Source: Wyeomyia smithii (Eukaryota; Arthropoda; Insecta; Diptera; Culicidae). Taken from it: a stretch of DNA of 64,000 nt. Position 1 is the first letter of the stretch. Each line of letters begins with the position of its first letter. A program made the translations under genes and the position numbers. Where the stretch lies: the NCBI RefSeq assembly GCF_029784165.1, contig NC_073694.1, forward strand, positions 41,521,006 to 41,585,005, written 5' to 3'. The notes beneath the pieces were generated by a model. It was not told the DNA's origin. It worked only from the letters and a program-made list of their open reading frames with translations, and did no database searches. Positions 21,206-31,960 of this stretch are shown in pieces.

Positions 21206-21366
21206 GGCTACGGTCATGCAGAATGCAAATAACGGCGCGATGCGATTCGGCAAGACGAAATCTGTTGAAATGTATAGCTCTACTTCGCCTTAAAAAGAGC
21301 TGTACATTTCACCACGGTAAGGCGAATCGCATCGCGCCGGCATTCGCGTTCTGCATAACCGTAGCC
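21206..21366 (+). ncRNA. Long hairpin HP2, related to HP1 (candidate hairpin RNA)
   Basis: Arms from GGCTACGG (21206) to CCGTAGCC (21366) pair over about 70 nt with a small asymmetric interruption near 21255-21270. The inner part resembles HP1: GGCGCGA..CGATTCG and TGTAYAGCTCTACT are shared, including the loop-side pair TGTATAGCTCT/AGAGCTGTACA. The open frame at 21184-21537 merely runs through the hairpin. Expression is unknown. Confidence 0.5.
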
Positions 21367-21855
21367 TTTGTTCCGTTCCCGTTTAATGATGTCGTATTAA
21401 ATGTGCATATTACAATTCGGCAGCACTTCAACTTCTCATTTGCACAAAATTTAAAAATATCCAATGAACTTCATTCAAAATATCAGACAAAAAGAAATTA
21501 CAATACTGCCAATGAACGGTCAACGTTTATTTACTAGAAAAAATGACTGACACGCAAGCAGCCAGGTTATCTTTCTTGTAAAAGTATTCTACTTCAACCT
21601 TGCGGTCGTGGCTTTGCATACAACCTTCTTGTGATTTTTTATGAGAAAAGCGATGAATTTCGTCATAAAAAGCCACATGTGCAAGTATTTTGGGGAAATC
21701 ATAGCGTGGGCCATCTTACCCAACTGGTGCGTCTTGTACGGTTCTCCCCTACCTGTTTCCATAACCTAATAAAAACTGATGTCTTGAAAGAAAACATGCT
21801 GGTAAAAGCAACAGTACCAGTGGAGTGAAGAGCCGCAGGTCTCTCGCCGTCTATG

Positions 21856-21965
21856 ATTGCAGCGGTACTCTTCTATTCGTACCAGCGGTACACTTCTATT
21901 CGTACTGCAGCGCTATTATTCGTACTGCAGCGGTACTATTCGTATTGCAGTGGTACACTTTTTTT
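21856..21965. repeat. Short tandem repeat, about 22-27-bp units
   Basis: About five imperfect copies of a unit like GCAGCGGTACTCTTCTATTC followed by GTAC. Copies vary in the number of TTCT words. It lies just outside the right inverted end of the 5.6-kb segment. Confidence 0.7.
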
Positions 21966-21969
21966 CGTT

Positions 21970-22975
21970 CATTTCTATTCATGTGCAATCAAGGAATACC
22001 TGCAATGCTGCTGTTGTTGGTGATTGAAAGTTTATCTCATAAATATGATTACCATGAATTACTCAACAAGAACTGTAAGATTTTGCAACGGATCTTTATT
22101 CAATTTCATCTTCGATATTCATTAAATAATCGTGACCGGATAGTATCGCAAGAGTAAATTCCCAAATATACACATTTATAGAAGAGTAAGGGCCTACGAA
22201 TGCTGGTGAATTTTTGGATTATTTACTAAGATTCATTCAGAATATCTTTTTACATTTCAAAATTGTTAGATGATATATTCTTATTCTAAGCTTTACCATA
22301 ATAAACGTATATAAGCTGTCTTCGTAATACAGCGAATGTAGTTGTAGGCAAATGAGAAAAAATGTCAAACAAAAAACAAAAATGGAATTGTTGAATGCTA
22401 CGATTTTTTGCTGGAACTTGTTAATAATTTTGTTGAACATATCTTCTTAGGGGCTTCCATATTATTTTGAAAGTAAGATCCATATTATAGATTTGATTTA
22501 ATCAGAGTGAAATAAGACAAAACCATTCATTATTATGACGTAAGTATTATTGGATTTGCTTTTTGAGGATATAAAGTTAATTCTGACTTTGACGCGTAAC
22601 GAAAAATTCTTGGTGCTTCTTCAGCAAGCACGCTATGCTTGTGTTTTGTCAAATACATGTTGTTTGCACAAAAAAATACTACAGGCATAATATCGCCAAA
22701 TATAAACGTTATTCTTTCGAGTGTTGTTGAACATATTCCAAAAATTGATTTCCAGGGGAAGCTAAAAATAAAATTACGTACAGTCACTGAGCAAACAGAT
22801 TGATTCTGTCTGCAGACTCTGTATATTTTGTAACAAAAAATCCTCTAATTACAGTGTTTAGTCGCAAGTCACCATTTCATACAACCCCAACAATTATAGA
22901 CGCTAATAATACGATAGAATGTCTTGTATCGATATGTTTCTGTCAATATCTTTTATCTAAAACTATTAAAATAAC
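21970..22975. other. Unassigned AT-rich DNA
   Basis: No coding signal, inverted repeat or repeat partner recognised. Confidence 0.35.
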
Positions 22976-22994
22976 TCTGAATAGATTCAAAATT

Positions 22995-23150
22995 GCATCT
23001 TGGGACCTAACATCATCTGGGTTCTGGAAACACTCGTATTGGCTAGTATTCGATTATTTTCGGCTGATTTCCAGAAACCGGAAGTCGTCATCTTGGATTT
23101 TAAAATAACATGTGGAGTCAATTTGTGACTTCTGGGCATTATTCTGGCTC
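22995..23150 (+). repeat. Solo copy of the R4 dimeric repeat unit
   Basis: It carries the R4 words 'ttccagaaaccggaagtcgt', 'catcttggattttaaaata' and 'ctgggcattattctggct', which form the tandem array at 35.8-37.1 kb. It is diverged from the array and stands alone. Confidence 0.7.
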
Positions 23151-24100
23151 CGATGTAGAGGGCACCGAACCCCCTACCAGGAACTTGTGACATTTGGCGA
23201 AACAAAGTTCTTGTACGCACGGTCACTCAACCGTGGGGAATAGCTTCTATTCCTCCTCTAAATCCTTAATCCTTAGTCCTAAGCCATTATATGGTCGTTT
23301 CATTCCATATGAGCGAAAGCTCTCCTTAGTTCAATTACTCAAGAGCGGTATTCTCGCGCTCTGCCTCTGAGTGCGCGTACATCACGCCACTCGGTCGATT
23401 CTCGTGAGATCCGTACTGTTTCCTCAACTGATTTCTTCCTGTTTATATGAATTGGATGACTGGATTTAAATCGTTTGCATTTTCTTCACCCGATAGAAGA
23501 CCGGTTCTTTTCCGGGTTCTATCTACACCAAACAAAGTGGAACCCTGTAGGCTAATGTGGTAGTAACGATGGGTGACGTTACATCCACCCCCATTTCAAT
23601 ATGCTGTGAGTCTTCTTGTGGAGAAAGACTTCCATAAGTCCCCTGTAAGCTTGTTATGTTGGCCCTAGGTAGGAATAATATTTGTATAACTTTCTATATA
23701 AGTTTTGCAAAATCTAAGTACGTGAGAATCTTGCTACTGGTTGGTCGTCATCCGTCGTAAGTGGACTATGCTAAATATGTTGCGAGGGAAAAGTTGAACG
23801 GATGCAGCGTGTTTAGCCGTGGAAGGTTCTTGTCAGCTGATGTTCCTTTTTTTTTTTAAGAGGAGGATTTGTTAGTAGCTTAAGTATTTATGATAAATAT
23901 TAGTAAATAATGAGTATGTGTGTCCAATCACAAATGGTGACTTCTCCACACTGTTAGAACTTTCTCGTCAGCTAATGTATTTTTGTTTTCTCACATTCAC
24001 ATTATAAACCACTTCGGCAAAAAAGTTACGTGGTTGCCTGTGGTTGGTGTTAGATAGTCGAGTCAGTCAGTGCAGAGTTTCCAAGTTGGTGTCACACACA
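23151..24100. other. Unassigned DNA
   Basis: It contains a mildly GC-richer patch (23300-23580) and the word 'gttacatccaccccc' at about 23579. No coding frame or inverted repeat recognised. It could be an LTR-like or single-copy segment; I cannot tell. Confidence 0.3.
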
Positions 24101-24382
24101 AATTACGTAACACTAAAAATGAAGATTTCGAACCCCTTCACCCCTTTTGTAACAATAACAAATAACAATTCCTTCAGCGTTCATGCTTCATGTCCGTAAA
24201 GGGCCACCGGGAGTATCAGCGTCTCATACAGCGCTTGATTCGCTAGTCGAAATCGCAGCGATTCAGGAAGTTTGAAGCAAACATAATAGATCCGTAACTG
24301 TCTCAACTAGCCCCCCTCCCCCTTATGTAACAATAGTGACGCAGACTCAACCCCCCTCCCCCTCTTCATGCGTTACGTAATT
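24101..24382. mobile_element. Probable MITE with AATTACGTAAC ends, carrying a Loner-like scrap
   Basis: The ends AATTACGTAACAC (24101) and the reverse complement AATTACGTAACGC (to 24382) are inverted. Both subterminal regions hold C-rich/G-rich runs ('cccctcccccttatgtaaca'). A minus-strand piece at about 24170-24270 encodes 'LRLANQALYETLILPVALYG' type sequence, a short copy of the Loner-like C-terminal region. Which of the two inserted first is unclear. Confidence 0.5.
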
Positions 24383-24639
24383 AGCTTACGCCTTAGCCGC
24401 GATTTTATTCGGGTGCATTTTATTTCTTCCGCGCGTCAGGTATCGTCTTCAAGGTTTTACGTAACTTTTTCCCTCTTTTTAGATGTTGGAAATAGTATCT
24501 CGTCTGCCACATGATTTGTATTATATGTTGTTTCGCGGTATTCACCCTCGTGTTAAAGTTGTGGCGCAATCGCCTTTGCCTTTGCCTCTTTTGACCGTCG
24601 ACACCCGATAGTCTAATTTTCCCGCAATTCGCTTCTTTC

Positions 24640-24990
24640 TTCTGATCCACCGCATATTAAATGCTTGGGCTTTGCACAACAAATGAGTCAACCGGATAAC
24701 GCAAAAGTTGCGCAATGAATACATTGACAGAGATTAACAACAGAATATGTATAATACACACAAAATCGTGATGTTTCAATAGACTTCGGTTCAGTGGGGC
24801 GCCTAAAAAAACGCTGATTATTTTTGCGAGTCGGTGCGTATCAAAGGCTCGTGCATCCCTAATCACCGTCAGCAACCGAAACTGCCAATAGCGAGCCTTG
24901 TTGCAACAGCATTTATTGACGCTGGTGCCAGTAACGTGGAACCGAATGCACATGAATAAAACCAAAGTCTTCGTTAAATGCAAAATGTTT
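24640..24990 (-). repeat. Dispersed repeat R1, copy B (inverted)
   Basis: Reverse-complement match to 11410-11760, best in 'gctggtgccagtaacg', 'caatagcgagccttgttg' and 'ggctcgtgcatcc'. The frame 24657-24983 on the minus strand is not shared with copy A and is probably chance. Confidence 0.7.
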
Positions 24991-25057
24991 TGAACATTCC
25001 CAATGTCTTTTTAATTTTTTTTTCTTCACATTTAATTGTTGTTGATTAGATGAAGTT

Positions 25058-25110
25058 GTTGATGTCATGAGTGAATCGATGAATGTGTTGATGTCATGAG
25101 TGAATCGATC
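25058..25110 (+). repeat. Two-copy tandem repeat around TGTTGATGTCATGAGTGAAT
   Basis: GTTGATGTCATGAGTGAATC followed by GAT occurs twice in direct succession with a short spacer. Likely replication slippage; no function inferred. Confidence 0.75.
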
Positions 25111-26280
25111 AGTTCATATTTGCATTAACCTTGTCAGTATCTACCATAATCATCACTATTGATTACTGGTTGCACTGCTTTAACGATATCAGCATTTTGA
25201 AAAGTATAACCAATACCAGTACAAATCATAATGGCAATACTAGCGGCACCGGTGTAATGCTTTTGAGTCACCCAACACATTTAACATTCGCTATAGAGCA
25301 CCGAAAGCGTTATGCACGACACACAGCCATTGCACGTTAGCTTGCTGTTTAATGCACTCGGGAACGAGCTCTTACATTACTTACATTTTTTTGAAATATT
25401 TTTCGCTACTGCAGTAAACAAAAAGGATTTTTTTTTCAATTACAAAATTATCTACAAAGTATATCAATATTAAACTTGCCTACTGTATCGCGGCAATACA
25501 ATCGTAATAACTTAGATTCTAAAGTTATAAAGTTGTTTTTCATCAGAAATACAACCGCATTTCGAAAACAAGCTCGTTTGCTTCTGGTTTTGGAGATGTT
25601 TTTAATAACATGAGTTCAACAATAACAATATTCTCACTATGTCTTTTCGTAAATCATTAAACCATTTAATAACAACACTACGTACCTGTAAAGTGGTTTT
25701 CCTTCAAACAAATGTCGTAGCATTCAACAGCCAACGTAAAGTTACTTGAATAAGTTAATATTTTATTTAATTGAACGACTTATATACTTATTCGAAGCGG
25801 GTCAAGATGCGCCATCAGAAGATGAACAAAACGCTTGCAGTGTAACCAATATCACTCCAATTTTTGTTATCGTATATCTAACAACGTTTTTTAGTTTTGT
25901 TAGATTTTATATCCAGATAACGTTGAACTATGCGAAAACAATTTCAATATTCAAGCGGAAGAAACAACTCAGTTTGAAAGGTTGAATATTATTTTTCATC
26001 ATCAATTTATAATCAATTAAAACTGCCACTGATAAAAACGATTGTGGATCTAGTTGCGCATAACAACACTTTAACGCATGCGCTGGTTGACAGTTGTCAT
26101 AGCATTGCCGTATTAGTACTCGAGATGTATTTTGCCCCTTCATTCTATCAAGTTGGCTTGATTTCATGCAATTATGTAATACTTAATATAGTATTGGTAC
26201 TTGTTCTAGCAGACTTCAAATTTCGCGCTTTTCTGGTGATAGAGATGTCATGGAATAGGCAACGTTAACTATGCTAAACC
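25111..26280. other. Unassigned AT-rich DNA
   Basis: No coding signal or repeat recognised. It may include flanks of the D37E element that follows, but I found no inverted ends. Confidence 0.3.
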
Positions 26281-26302
26281 AAACTTGTGTTACTTGTGAG
26301 TG

Positions 26303-26640
26303 ATGGACGATGAGGCCCATTTCATGTTGGATAGAAACGACTGGCAGGGTACTTCGTATTTTACTTCTCCCTGGAAGAAAGTTAGTTCCGACGTGAAGTC
26401 AATCTTACACACCAGGTTCTCCAAAAAGGTGCTGCTAGAGAGGATGTCAAAGCCGCTCTTCTTCCGGTCCGGACTGGTTGTAAACAGTGAAATTTATAGT
26501 ATGAAGTGCCTACGGAAGTTGCGTCGTTCATCAATAAAGACCATAAGGGCGAAGACGCGGACTACTCGAAGCGATCGATGTGGTACCCAAGTCGTTTATT
26601 AGCTTTATTTCGAATCATTTTTAATTTTGGAGCTGGCTCA
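26303..26640 (+). pseudogene. Tc1/mariner D37E-type transposase fragment
   Basis: The frame opens with MDDEAHF, the block holding the first catalytic aspartate of this transposase type. 'NDWQGTSYFTS', 'KVLLERMSKPLFFRSGLVVN' and 'SEIYSMKCL' follow. These are characteristic of the mosquito D37E family. The part that should carry the second aspartate (FWPDLA-like) is deleted: after about 26540 only 'AEDADYSKR'-like sequence survives, in a shifted frame. The N-terminal DNA-binding domain and the terminal E region are absent. No inverted ends were found. It is clearly inactive. A second relic of the family is at 55398-55920. Confidence 0.82.
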
Positions 26641-27445
26641 GCTAACGGTCAGTTCTTGTAACCGTGGTTTTCATATTTCCTGCGGAGGTTTTCGCTAGTC
26701 AGAGTATTTATTTTTCTCCATGTTGTAAAGTCAAAATGATTTCATTAAACAAAGAAACAAAGCTTTTTGTTCTAAAAACGCGGCCATGCTTTAGTTAGCG
26801 CACGCTAACTTATCGATTCTTGAAACCCCCCAGAAGTTTACGGCGCGAAAGATCATCGCCCATAGTTTGACAGTTCGGCAGTGTTGCTAGCGGAATGGGA
26901 GAAACGGAAGAAACCGAATTTCACACACTGAAGGAAATATACAGTGCTTTTTCAATTTTATCAACAGGCGTTTTTATCGCTGTTCGCCAAATTCACACTC
27001 GATTTGCTCACTATTTTTTCGTTTTTATCACGCTTTTCAAAAAAAAAAAAAAAAAAAAATATGAATCAACAAAAATGGGCTGTACTATTAAAAATATAAT
27101 TTTCGCTTGTGCCTTGTTTTTTTAGTGGATGTGAATTGTTTTATGAACTCAATTTAATTGCTCATTTCCCTGGATAAGACAAAAATTGTCAAATATAATT
27201 GAACATCGTTAATATTAATTTAAACATTCCATTTTTGTTACTTCATCACATTTGAGTATTCTTCGCATCGTTCCTATGTGGTTTTGCTATTGCCCAGCCT
27301 AAGGATCAAGGCGTCATACTGAACATCAAATAATTAAACAGAGGATAATTAGAACTAAACACCTTGACCCAAGGTTAATTGATCGCGAACTGTTTTTTCA
27401 TTACTTCACGAAATTTCTTTTGATATTTATAGGTTCAGATGTTGC
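26641..27445. other. Unassigned DNA with a poly(A) run
   Basis: An A-rich run of about 20 bases lies at 27040-27059 and is followed by more AT-rich sequence; it could mark a retroposed 3' end. The frame 26895-27125 runs into the poly(A) and encodes oligo-lysine, so it is not called. Confidence 0.35.
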
Positions 27446-27451
27446 GTAGTT

Positions 27452-27924
27452 ATGAACAAAGTAAACACAAAAGATGTTATATTTCGGCTATACGAATCTT
27501 GGGAAGCTGTAGGTGATAAATTTATCAGAAGATCTTGGGAGAAACTTAGGGTCATTGAAGGCGACCGATTCATTGACAAAGATGACCTTCCTTTGATTAA
27601 ATGACTTGGAATATCAGATTGTGACACAGAAGATATTCCTGTAGAATACGAAATATTTTTGCAATAGGAGATTGACGGATCGCGAAATCATGAGAACTGT
27701 TTCAGGTTGATATTGACGATGTTACTGTCAGTGAGTCACCGATTGATATCAGTGATGTTGATTATGCTTATGAAACTTGCGGTTCCATATTTTCACATAA
27801 ACACGCATTATTTTAACTTAACTATGCTGTAGAATGGGCTGAACAGAATCAAATTGACATTGAATATATAATTGCATTTCGGAAAGTTCGTGAAAATGCA
27901 ATGGAGAAAAATATTATGAAATAA
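27452..27924 (+). pseudogene. Pogo/Tigger-like DDE transposase C-terminal remnant
   Basis: The first frame reads 'MNKVNTKDVIFRLYESWEAV' then 'FIRRSWEKLRVIEGDRF', the helix after the catalytic core in pogo/jerky-like transposases where a 'SW..V...TI...W+K' pattern is typical. It continues past a stop at about 27602. A frame change follows near 27704, and 'VSESPIDISDVDYAYETCG' and 'VEWAEQNQIDIEYIIAFRKV' close the protein before a stop at 27922. At least two stops and one frameshift disable it. The catalytic core is not present. The assignment rests on pattern resemblance only. Confidence 0.5.
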
Positions 27925-28321
27925 TTTTTTAAGGTATCCTAAACTCATAATACAAACTATTGAACTACTAAATTGCGTTAATCTACGCAAAATATGATGA
28001 ATTTCAGTGGCATTAAAAATATTTTCATTATTCCGCCTAATTCACAGTAATATTTTTTTGATCATGATAACATTGAAAAAGCACTGTCGTCAGAATGGCT
28101 GAATCGTATACACTCTGCTAATTAGTAACCAAAAGAAAGGAAAATAACACTAAAATTTCTTGTCTTGCCCTCTCAGGCTAATGGATCTAATGGCTTTCCA
28201 TTTTACTCCTTTCTAATATGACTGACGTTACGCTTTGATGACAACCCATTTTGAAACGTTTTTCCCAATTCTTGCTCATAGTATTTTTAACATCGAGAAT
28301 CCTATACAAGGATATAATTAT

Positions 28322-29225
28322 TAGGGTGGGAAATCGTTAAATGGAAAAAACGAAACTTGATAGCAGAAAGCCAGAACCAAGTTTTTTTTTGTTTTATTTG
28401 GGGCCCCAAACAATCCTAAATTTATCGGAAGTCGATTGATTTTGTCTCCGCTTGGCGCATTGCATTTCAAGTTTATATGGAGATTTGTATGGAAAAACCA
28501 ACTTTTATGCATTTTCTATTCTAAAGAGCTCAAAATGGCTCGAACCATAGGTTTCATAACTTCAAATGGTAGGTTTTTTGGTGCTTAACAACTTGGCCGA
28601 AGACACTAAAGAGCTAGGGTGTCCCAAAAAAATAGTAGAGCTGTTCGAAGTTGAGTATGTCAAGATTTATGTTGCAAATCATTTTTTCTGCCAACACTGC
28701 CAGTGTACCGGCGTCGGTCAGATTTCCATCAGAAGTAACCTTTGAAACACGTTGTAGATTTTTCTACGCCTAGAATATTGACCTAAATTTGTTTGCTCGA
28801 TCCAGTTGAGTGTATAAACTCGTTACGACAGGCTACTTTTGGTGGGAATCCTACTGACACCGGTGCATTAGTAATGTTGGAAGAAAACAAGATTTTCTGT
28901 ATTTAAATCGACATACTCAGCTTTGAACAGCTATAGCTCTTCCTAGAGACATTCTAGCTCTTCAGTGTCTTTTGCAAAGTTGTTAGGCATCTAAAATACT
29001 ATACTTTAACATAATGTAGTGCATTATTTGAGCATTATTGAGCTTTCTAGAAAGGTAAATGCAAAAAAGTGGGTTTTCCCGTATAAATTGTCATACAAAT
29101 TTTAAATGCAATGCGCCAAGCGGAGACAAAACCAATCGACTCCCGGTAAGTTTAGGGTTGTGTGGGGCCCCAAAAGGAACCAAAAAAACTTGGTTCTGGA
29201 CAATCGATCATTTTTCCCCACCCCA
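28322..29225. mobile_element. hAT-like non-autonomous element with ~190-bp inverted ends, 904 bp
   Basis: The ends TAGGGTGGG and (reverse complement) TGGGGTGGG open a long imperfect inverted repeat. It includes TTTGTCTCCGCTTGGCGCAT on both sides, then 'tgcatttcaagtttatatgg' against 'tgcatttaaaatttgtatga'. ATAATTAT flanks both ends exactly (28314-28321 and 29226-29233). The paralogous R3 copy A has a single uninterrupted ATAATTAT at the same point, which confirms insertion with an 8-bp duplication. No transposase frame. Confidence 0.88.
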
Positions 29226-29279
29226 ATAATTATGTCTATAATTTATTAAATTCTGCTCGAGCGTCTTGATAGAATACTT

Positions 29280-29408
29280 ACACTACACATTGCACTTTTT
29301 ATCCACTTTCACTATTTAATTCTATCACTTGCACTTGCACATGAAAGTGATAAGTGAAAAGTGATAGAATTAAATAGTGATAGTGGATAAAAAGTGTAAT
29401 GTGTAGTA
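29280..29408. repeat. Near-perfect foldback (about 57-bp arms) inside an insertion
   Basis: 'actacacattgcacttttta' and its continuation to about 29335 is mirrored by 'taaaaagtgtaatgtgtagt' up to 29405, with a short loop around 'cttgcacatgaaagtgat'. The word ATAATTATGTC occurs both before (29226) and after (29409) this insertion, whereas R3 copy A has it once. So the whole 29237-29408 segment is inserted, with an unusually long direct repeat at its borders. Confidence 0.7.
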
Positions 29409-29482
29409 TAATTATGTCGTTTAATGTAATTATCATTAAATATTATAAAATACTGAAATTCTTAATATTTATTATAAAAACG

Positions 29483-29774
29483 CAGTGGTTCTCAACCTGG
29501 GATACTCAACCTGGGGTACGCGAAAGAAAAATCAGTAATGGCGGACAATGCATTTTTTTTTATAATACTTCACTGGTTGTTTAAACTTGCTCTTAAAACA
29601 TGACTATAGCAATCAAACAAACCATAGTTAAATTCGCAACCTGAATTAGACTATTACAATATGATCTACCACTACTCTCTCCTACGCCGCGAGAACATTC
29701 CAAGACAAGTGGTACAATTGATTTGGAAAATATCGCCAAGGGGTACGCGGACAATAAAAGGTTGAGAACCGCTG
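29483..29774. mobile_element. hAT MITE with CAGTGGTTCTCAACC ends, 292 bp
   Basis: The ends CAGTGGTTCTCAACCT and (reverse complement) CAGCGGTTCTCAACCT are typical hAT termini. TAAAAACG and TAATATCG flank it and match at 6 of 8 bases. The empty site in R3 copy A reads TAATAACG. No transposase is encoded. The open frame 29593-29955 on the minus strand runs through the element end and is not a gene. Confidence 0.85.
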
Positions 29775-30110
29775 TAATATCGTTTGACCCAGTTTTTATT
29801 AACCTTTGAAAATTCCCATTTTCGATTATAGTGAGCATTTCACTGGCCACCACTTCCACCACATGTTCTGGAGCTCTGGAGACCAGATCACCCCTCATGT
29901 GTTGCCAGTCATGTGCTTTTTTATTACTCCTCAAGGTTGGCCGTCGCTTTGGCATGGAGTTCGTAAAATATTTTTTTCATTGCTTGCGCGTATGTCTCAT
30001 ACGTCATTCTGCTAATAAATAAAAAAAATAGGGATGCGTACCGTACGCCCGTACAATAGTTCGAAACGGATGTACCCTGTGGAAGAGTTTACTGAAGTAT
30101 TATACTTACT

Positions 30111-31690
30111 TAGAACAATTTACTGGCGGTCTTCCACTGTTTCACTTGTTATCAGGTCATTTGATAATGCCTGTGAAAAATCATCGTCAACAGAGACGTT
30201 ACTGATCCTCGTCCTCTGTGATGTATGGAATGCCCATGGCGCTCAAATTTTGTAATAACGTTATTTGATGGTATTCGGTCACTTTAAGATCTAGTGTCTG
30301 AAGTCGATTTTTGACCTCTCTATTCATTTTAAGTTGTAAGTGGCGCCTGGAGTCAATTTCCGACCTCTTGACTTCGTTTTAAATTATGATTTTAAATATG
30401 ATTTTGGGTGAACAATATTTCAAATATCTATCAATTTATCACTGCTGCATCCGAGTTAAGTTATATTGGTTCTATTGATAATCTCAATTATTTGTTGGGT
30501 TCGTAGTTTCTACATGGGTTCCATTTATATTCCCAAAAATATACGATGTACTGCAGACATAAGTTAAGTACCCAATAAATAACCCTTTCAATGTTTCTGT
30601 GGGCACAATCGCCCGATTGTTACAAAGACACGTATGCGAATTTACCAATTCGTCAATCAGTCAGCCCAAACCATTCAAATCGGTCGTTTGTTTGTGTGAT
30701 TTCGTAGATCCTGTATTTTTTATACCGGACTTAATAGGCAGATTGTTCTGAGGATAAAATTGGTTGAACGATACGAAGTAGGTAGAGATATTGATCAATC
30801 CAATTTAGCATCCAATGAAACACAGGATAGTGGTTGCAGATTAATAGAAGGTGAAATTGTTTAAAGCATACTAAATTGGCTGATTACCTATTCATAGAAT
30901 TCAACCCGCTATCGTGATCGGATCAAGTAGGCAGATAAAATGGAGGATAAAGTTTAATTACTCTTTTTATTAGATTTTTATTGAAACCAAATTGTAACTT
31001 GGCAGGCCTTTGAAAGCCAGTCTTTTCATCAGTTTCACTGTGTCTGACTTTCTACTTCCGTTGTATGTACCTATACTGTGGCAGGCGTGAAGAGCTGCCG
31101 GTTCCTTTTCGAAGCATTTGGTAATATAATTTATCCGATTAGGACAAAAGTTGAAATAGAAAGAATAATGTACAGTGAGGCTCACCATGGCTTGTTCGAA
31201 ACACTTTGAAGTTTTCTGCTTCCAATTAGCAAACGGCAGACTACTTTATGGAAGATTTTCAAGTGTTTCGTTATTTAGAAGTTACATTAATTTTTCATGT
31301 AACTACGAAAATAGATATACCTGTAACACGTATGATTTTAAGACACAAACTTTTTACTTGACTGTTGCTAAAGAGGTCGTTTTGAATTGCACTAGGATTA
31401 CCACCAAAAAAACATCACAGATTATTGTATTAAAATATTCGCTTAAACAGACTCGCTAGGGTAATGACAACCTTAGAATGAAACAGAAAAACGAGAGATG
31501 AAAAAACGAATTATGACATAAAGCATAACGTGAAATTGAATTGTCCTCACCTCGAATGACAACGTTACATCCTGCAGAGTTTGACCGTTCGTTAGTGGCC
31601 AGGATAACATCAATCTTCTAATTCATTTAAGATTTATGCTGTGAGCATGCCAAACCTGTGAGAGCTCTGCTTGTTGCTAGACGGCATGAT
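30111..31690. other. Unassigned AT-rich DNA
   Basis: A faint R4-like trace lies at 30255-30380 ('ggtattcggtcactttaaga', 'tggagtcaatttccgacctc'). Otherwise no coding or mobile element was recognised. The frame 31175-31459 is not similar to anything I know. Confidence 0.35.
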
Positions 31691-31699
31691 TTACGAGCT

Positions 31700-31960
31700 A
31701 AGGAAAAAGTGGAACGCTTTTGTGCTATCTTGATTCTGGTGTTGAGACATCTTTTTTGAGGAATAATGACACATCGGTGGGTTGCCGAGAAAAGCTTTCA
31801 ATATCAATTGTGAATCTCAGTGGTATTGGAACAAATTTGTTGCAATTTGTACTCGTTCATCATCTCTGTCAATAGAAATTTGATGGAATTTGTTCTGTCG
31901 CTGAATGTTTAGATATGATTGCAAGAGGTAAGATATTCCGTATTTCGAGGAATAACAGTT
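31700..31960 (+). pseudogene. Possible BEL/Pao-like retropepsin fragment
   Basis: A frame reads 'CYLDSGVETSFLRNN' (DSG at 31732-31740) and, about 28 residues later, 'NLSGIGTNLLQFV' (GIG at about 31823-31831). In BEL/Pao elements the protease has DSG near its start and a GIG segment at about this distance. It runs into a stop at about 31870. Upstream and downstream pol segments were not found. The resemblance is short and could be coincidental. Confidence 0.35.

Larger units (their letters stand above)
16161..21749. mobile_element. 5.6-kb segment bounded by TA-flanked inverted ends
   Basis: The left end GGGGAGGATTGTACAAAACG then CACCAGTT is matched by the right end, whose reverse complement starts GGGGAGAACCGTACAAGACG then CACCAGTT. 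About 31 bp align with six mismatches. TA flanks both ends (16159-16160 and 21750-21751), the target of Tc1/mariner/pogo-type elements. No transposase is visible. Inside lies the promoter-array composite from about 16809 to 21605, so the DNA element is probably the host of a later, nested insertion. The two ends could also be independent solo ends. Confidence 0.55.
28285..30110 (+). repeat. Dispersed repeat R3, copy B (carrying three insertions)
   Basis: Paralogue of 12860-13345. Its parts are split by insertions at 28322-29225, about 29237-29408 and 29483-29774. The final part (29855-30110) is the best-aligned ('ccaccacatgttctgg', 'gaccagatcacccctcatg', 'gtcatgtgctttt', 'gtctcatacgtcattc'). 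Comparing copies A and B gives the empty and filled sites within one window. Confidence 0.78.

Noticed and set aside
21184..21537. 117-codon frame
   Set aside because: It runs through both arms of hairpin HP2, which explains its sequence.
29593..29955. 120-codon minus-strand frame
   Set aside because: It spans the end of the hAT MITE and part of repeat R3, so it is a junction artefact.
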